This document shows, piece after piece, positions 63,104 through 64,000 of a stretch of 64,000 nucleotides of DNA. The notes under the pieces were generated by a model that saw nothing but the letters and a program-made list of their open reading frames with translations, had not been told where the DNA came from and searched no databases. The stretch lies in contig NZ_CP077091.1 of assembly GCF_014268595.2 (NCBI RefSeq), positions 2,502,501-2,566,500 of the forward strand. Direction: 5' to 3'. The stretch comes from Pseudomonas hamedanensis (lineage in GTDB: Bacteria; Pseudomonadota; Gammaproteobacteria; Pseudomonadales; Pseudomonadaceae). Position 1 is the first letter of the stretch. Each line of letters starts with the position of its first letter. Made by a program: the position numbers and the translations under genes.

Positions 63104-64000
63104 TTACCCGCGTTTATCGAGGATGTTGACCACCAGCCGATCCACCCATCCCCACACCCGCTGCTTGACCCGCCGCCACAACGGCCGGCGCCGCCACTCT
63201 TCCAGACTCACCTGCTGACTCAGGGCGAAATCCTTGACGAAGCTCGCCTCGACCGCCGCCGTCAGGGGCGGATCCAACGCCTCCAGATTTGCCTCCAGAT
63301 TGAAGCGCAGATTCCAGTGATCGAAGTTGCAGGAACCGATGCTCACCCAATCGTCCACCAGCACCATTTTCAAGTGCAGAAAGCACGGCTGGTATTCAAA
63401 GATCTGCACCCCGGCCTTGAGCAGGCGCGGGTAATAACGATGGCCGGCGTAACGCACCGACGGATGATCGGTGCGCGGCCCGGTCAGCAGCAAACGCACG
63501 TCGACGCCGCGGGCAGCGGCCTTGCGCAGGGAGCGGCGGATTTTCCAGGTCGGCAGGAAATACGGGGTGGCCATCCAGATGCGTTGCTGGCCGCTGTTCA
63601 ATGCGCGAAACAGCGACTGCAAAATATCGCGGTGCTGACGGGCATCGGCGTAAGCCACGCGGCCCATGCCCTCGCCTTTGTCCGGGACTCGCGGTAAGCG
63701 CGGCAAACCGAAATGCGCCGCCGGGCGCCAGGCGCGGCGGTAGCGGTTGGCGATCCATTGCCGATCAAACAGCAATTGCCAATCGATCACCAACGGGCCG
63801 CGGATCTCGACCATCACTTCGTGCCACTCGCTGACATCAAAGCCCGGCGTCCAGAACTCATCGGTAACGCCGGTGCCGCCCACCACCGCCAGGCACTGAT
63901 CGACCAGGAGCAATTTGCGGTGATCCCGATAGAAATTGCCGACCCAGCGCCGCCAGCTCAAGCGATTGTAGAAACGCAGCTCCACCCCTGCCTGCATCAG
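63104..64000 (-). CDS. Phospholipase D-family cardiolipin synthase, partial (N-terminus outside window)
   Basis: The last ~299 codons of a PLD-superfamily enzyme that enters from the right edge; the frame is open to base 64000. Both HKD motifs are present: HRKLLLVD near the visible start and HLKMVLVDDWVSIGSCNFD about 190 residues later. The tail (WRRVKQRVWGWVDRLV) matches ClsB (YbhO)-type cardiolipin synthases, which join phospholipids. The start codon is not visible, so N-terminal features are unknown. Confidence 0.85.
   Translation of the reverse strand: MMQAGVELRFYNRLSWRRWVGNFYRDHRKLLLVDQCLAVVGGTGVTDEFWTPGFDVSEWHEVMVEIRGPLVIDWQLLFDRQWIANRYRRAWRPAAHFGLPRLPRVPDKGEGMGRVAYADARQHRDILQSLFRALNSGQQRIWMATPYFLPTWKIRRSLRKAAARGVDVRLLLTGPRTDHPSVRYAGHRYYPRLLKAGVQIFEYQPCFLHLKMVLVDDWVSIGSCNFDHWNLRFNLEANLEALDPPLTAAVEASFVKDFALSQQVSLEEWRRRPLWRRVKQRVWGWVDRLVVNILDKRG

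Noticed and set aside
1..64000. CRISPR array
   Set aside because: No set of short direct repeats with regular unique spacers was found; the repeated sequences are inverted REP palindromes or coding RTX repeats.

Overview
This is a window of a Pseudomonas chromosome, most likely from the P. fluorescens/P. koreensis group. The evidence is high GC, the algU-mucA-mucB-mucD stress/alginate locus, the sdhE-ygfX/nadB neighbourhood, PhaG, and many Pseudomonas REP palindromes between genes. Almost all of the window is single-copy chromosomal sequence. No insertion sequence, CRISPR array, rRNA operon or prophage is visible.

Layout. 0-10.4 kb is core: tusA (cut by the window edge), a BepA-type M48 protease, mucD-mucB-mucA-algU on the minus strand (no mucC), nadB, ygfX-sdhE, ygfZ and an HDOD gene. 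10.5-17.1 kb is a tricarboxylate uptake module: tctDE facing tctCBA plus an AbrB-like membrane gene. Three TGAAAG repeats spaced 11 bp apart lie between the two arms. 17.1-19.1 kb holds ung and a 3-hydroxyisobutyryl-CoA hydrolase-like gene. 19.1-26.8 kb is an accessory, tightly coupled minus-strand operon: glycosyltransferase, membrane-anchored protein of unknown function, 1321-residue RTX protein, second RTX protein. No type I secretion genes lie next to it.

27.6-37.7 kb is a guanidine-use operon. A guanidine-I (ykkC) riboswitch, preceded by a sigma-54-like -24/-12 element, leads a three-gene ABC importer, the two carboxyguanidine deiminase subunits (UAAP1/UAAP2), a biotin-dependent guanidine/urea carboxylase and allophanate hydrolase. 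The order matches guanidine to carboxyguanidine to allophanate to ammonia and CO2. The carboxylase carries an inverted REP pair in frame inside its coding sequence, at the KipA/KipI domain junction.

37.9-41.6 kb holds a GGDEF cyclase, a small cysteine-rich protein, rsuA and phaG. At tRNA-Gly(CCC) (41.73 kb) a short lower-GC patch begins. It holds a zeta-type kinase gene with a 52-codon partner overlapping its stop, and a decayed hipA-like gene with two homopolymer frameshifts. 43.9-48.7 kb holds tam, a small membrane protein, a DUF4142 protein, a LysE exporter, fosA and two tandem secreted paralogues. 48.9-54.9 kb is a catabolic cassette (MFS carrier, HMG-CoA lyase, CoA-transferase, LysR regulator) followed by yiaY; it would suit 3-hydroxy-3-methylglutarate use. 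55-64 kb holds a SIR2-like DUF4917 gene, a YegP-like gene, a methyltransferase, a lemA-TPM-TPM operon, bglX with a terminator-like hairpin in its leader, and the C-terminal part of a cardiolipin synthase-type phospholipase D.

REP-type palindromes of at least six sequence types occur in fourteen clusters, mostly as inverted pairs. Start codons were moved from the longest reading frame wherever an ATG with a better ribosome-binding site was present.
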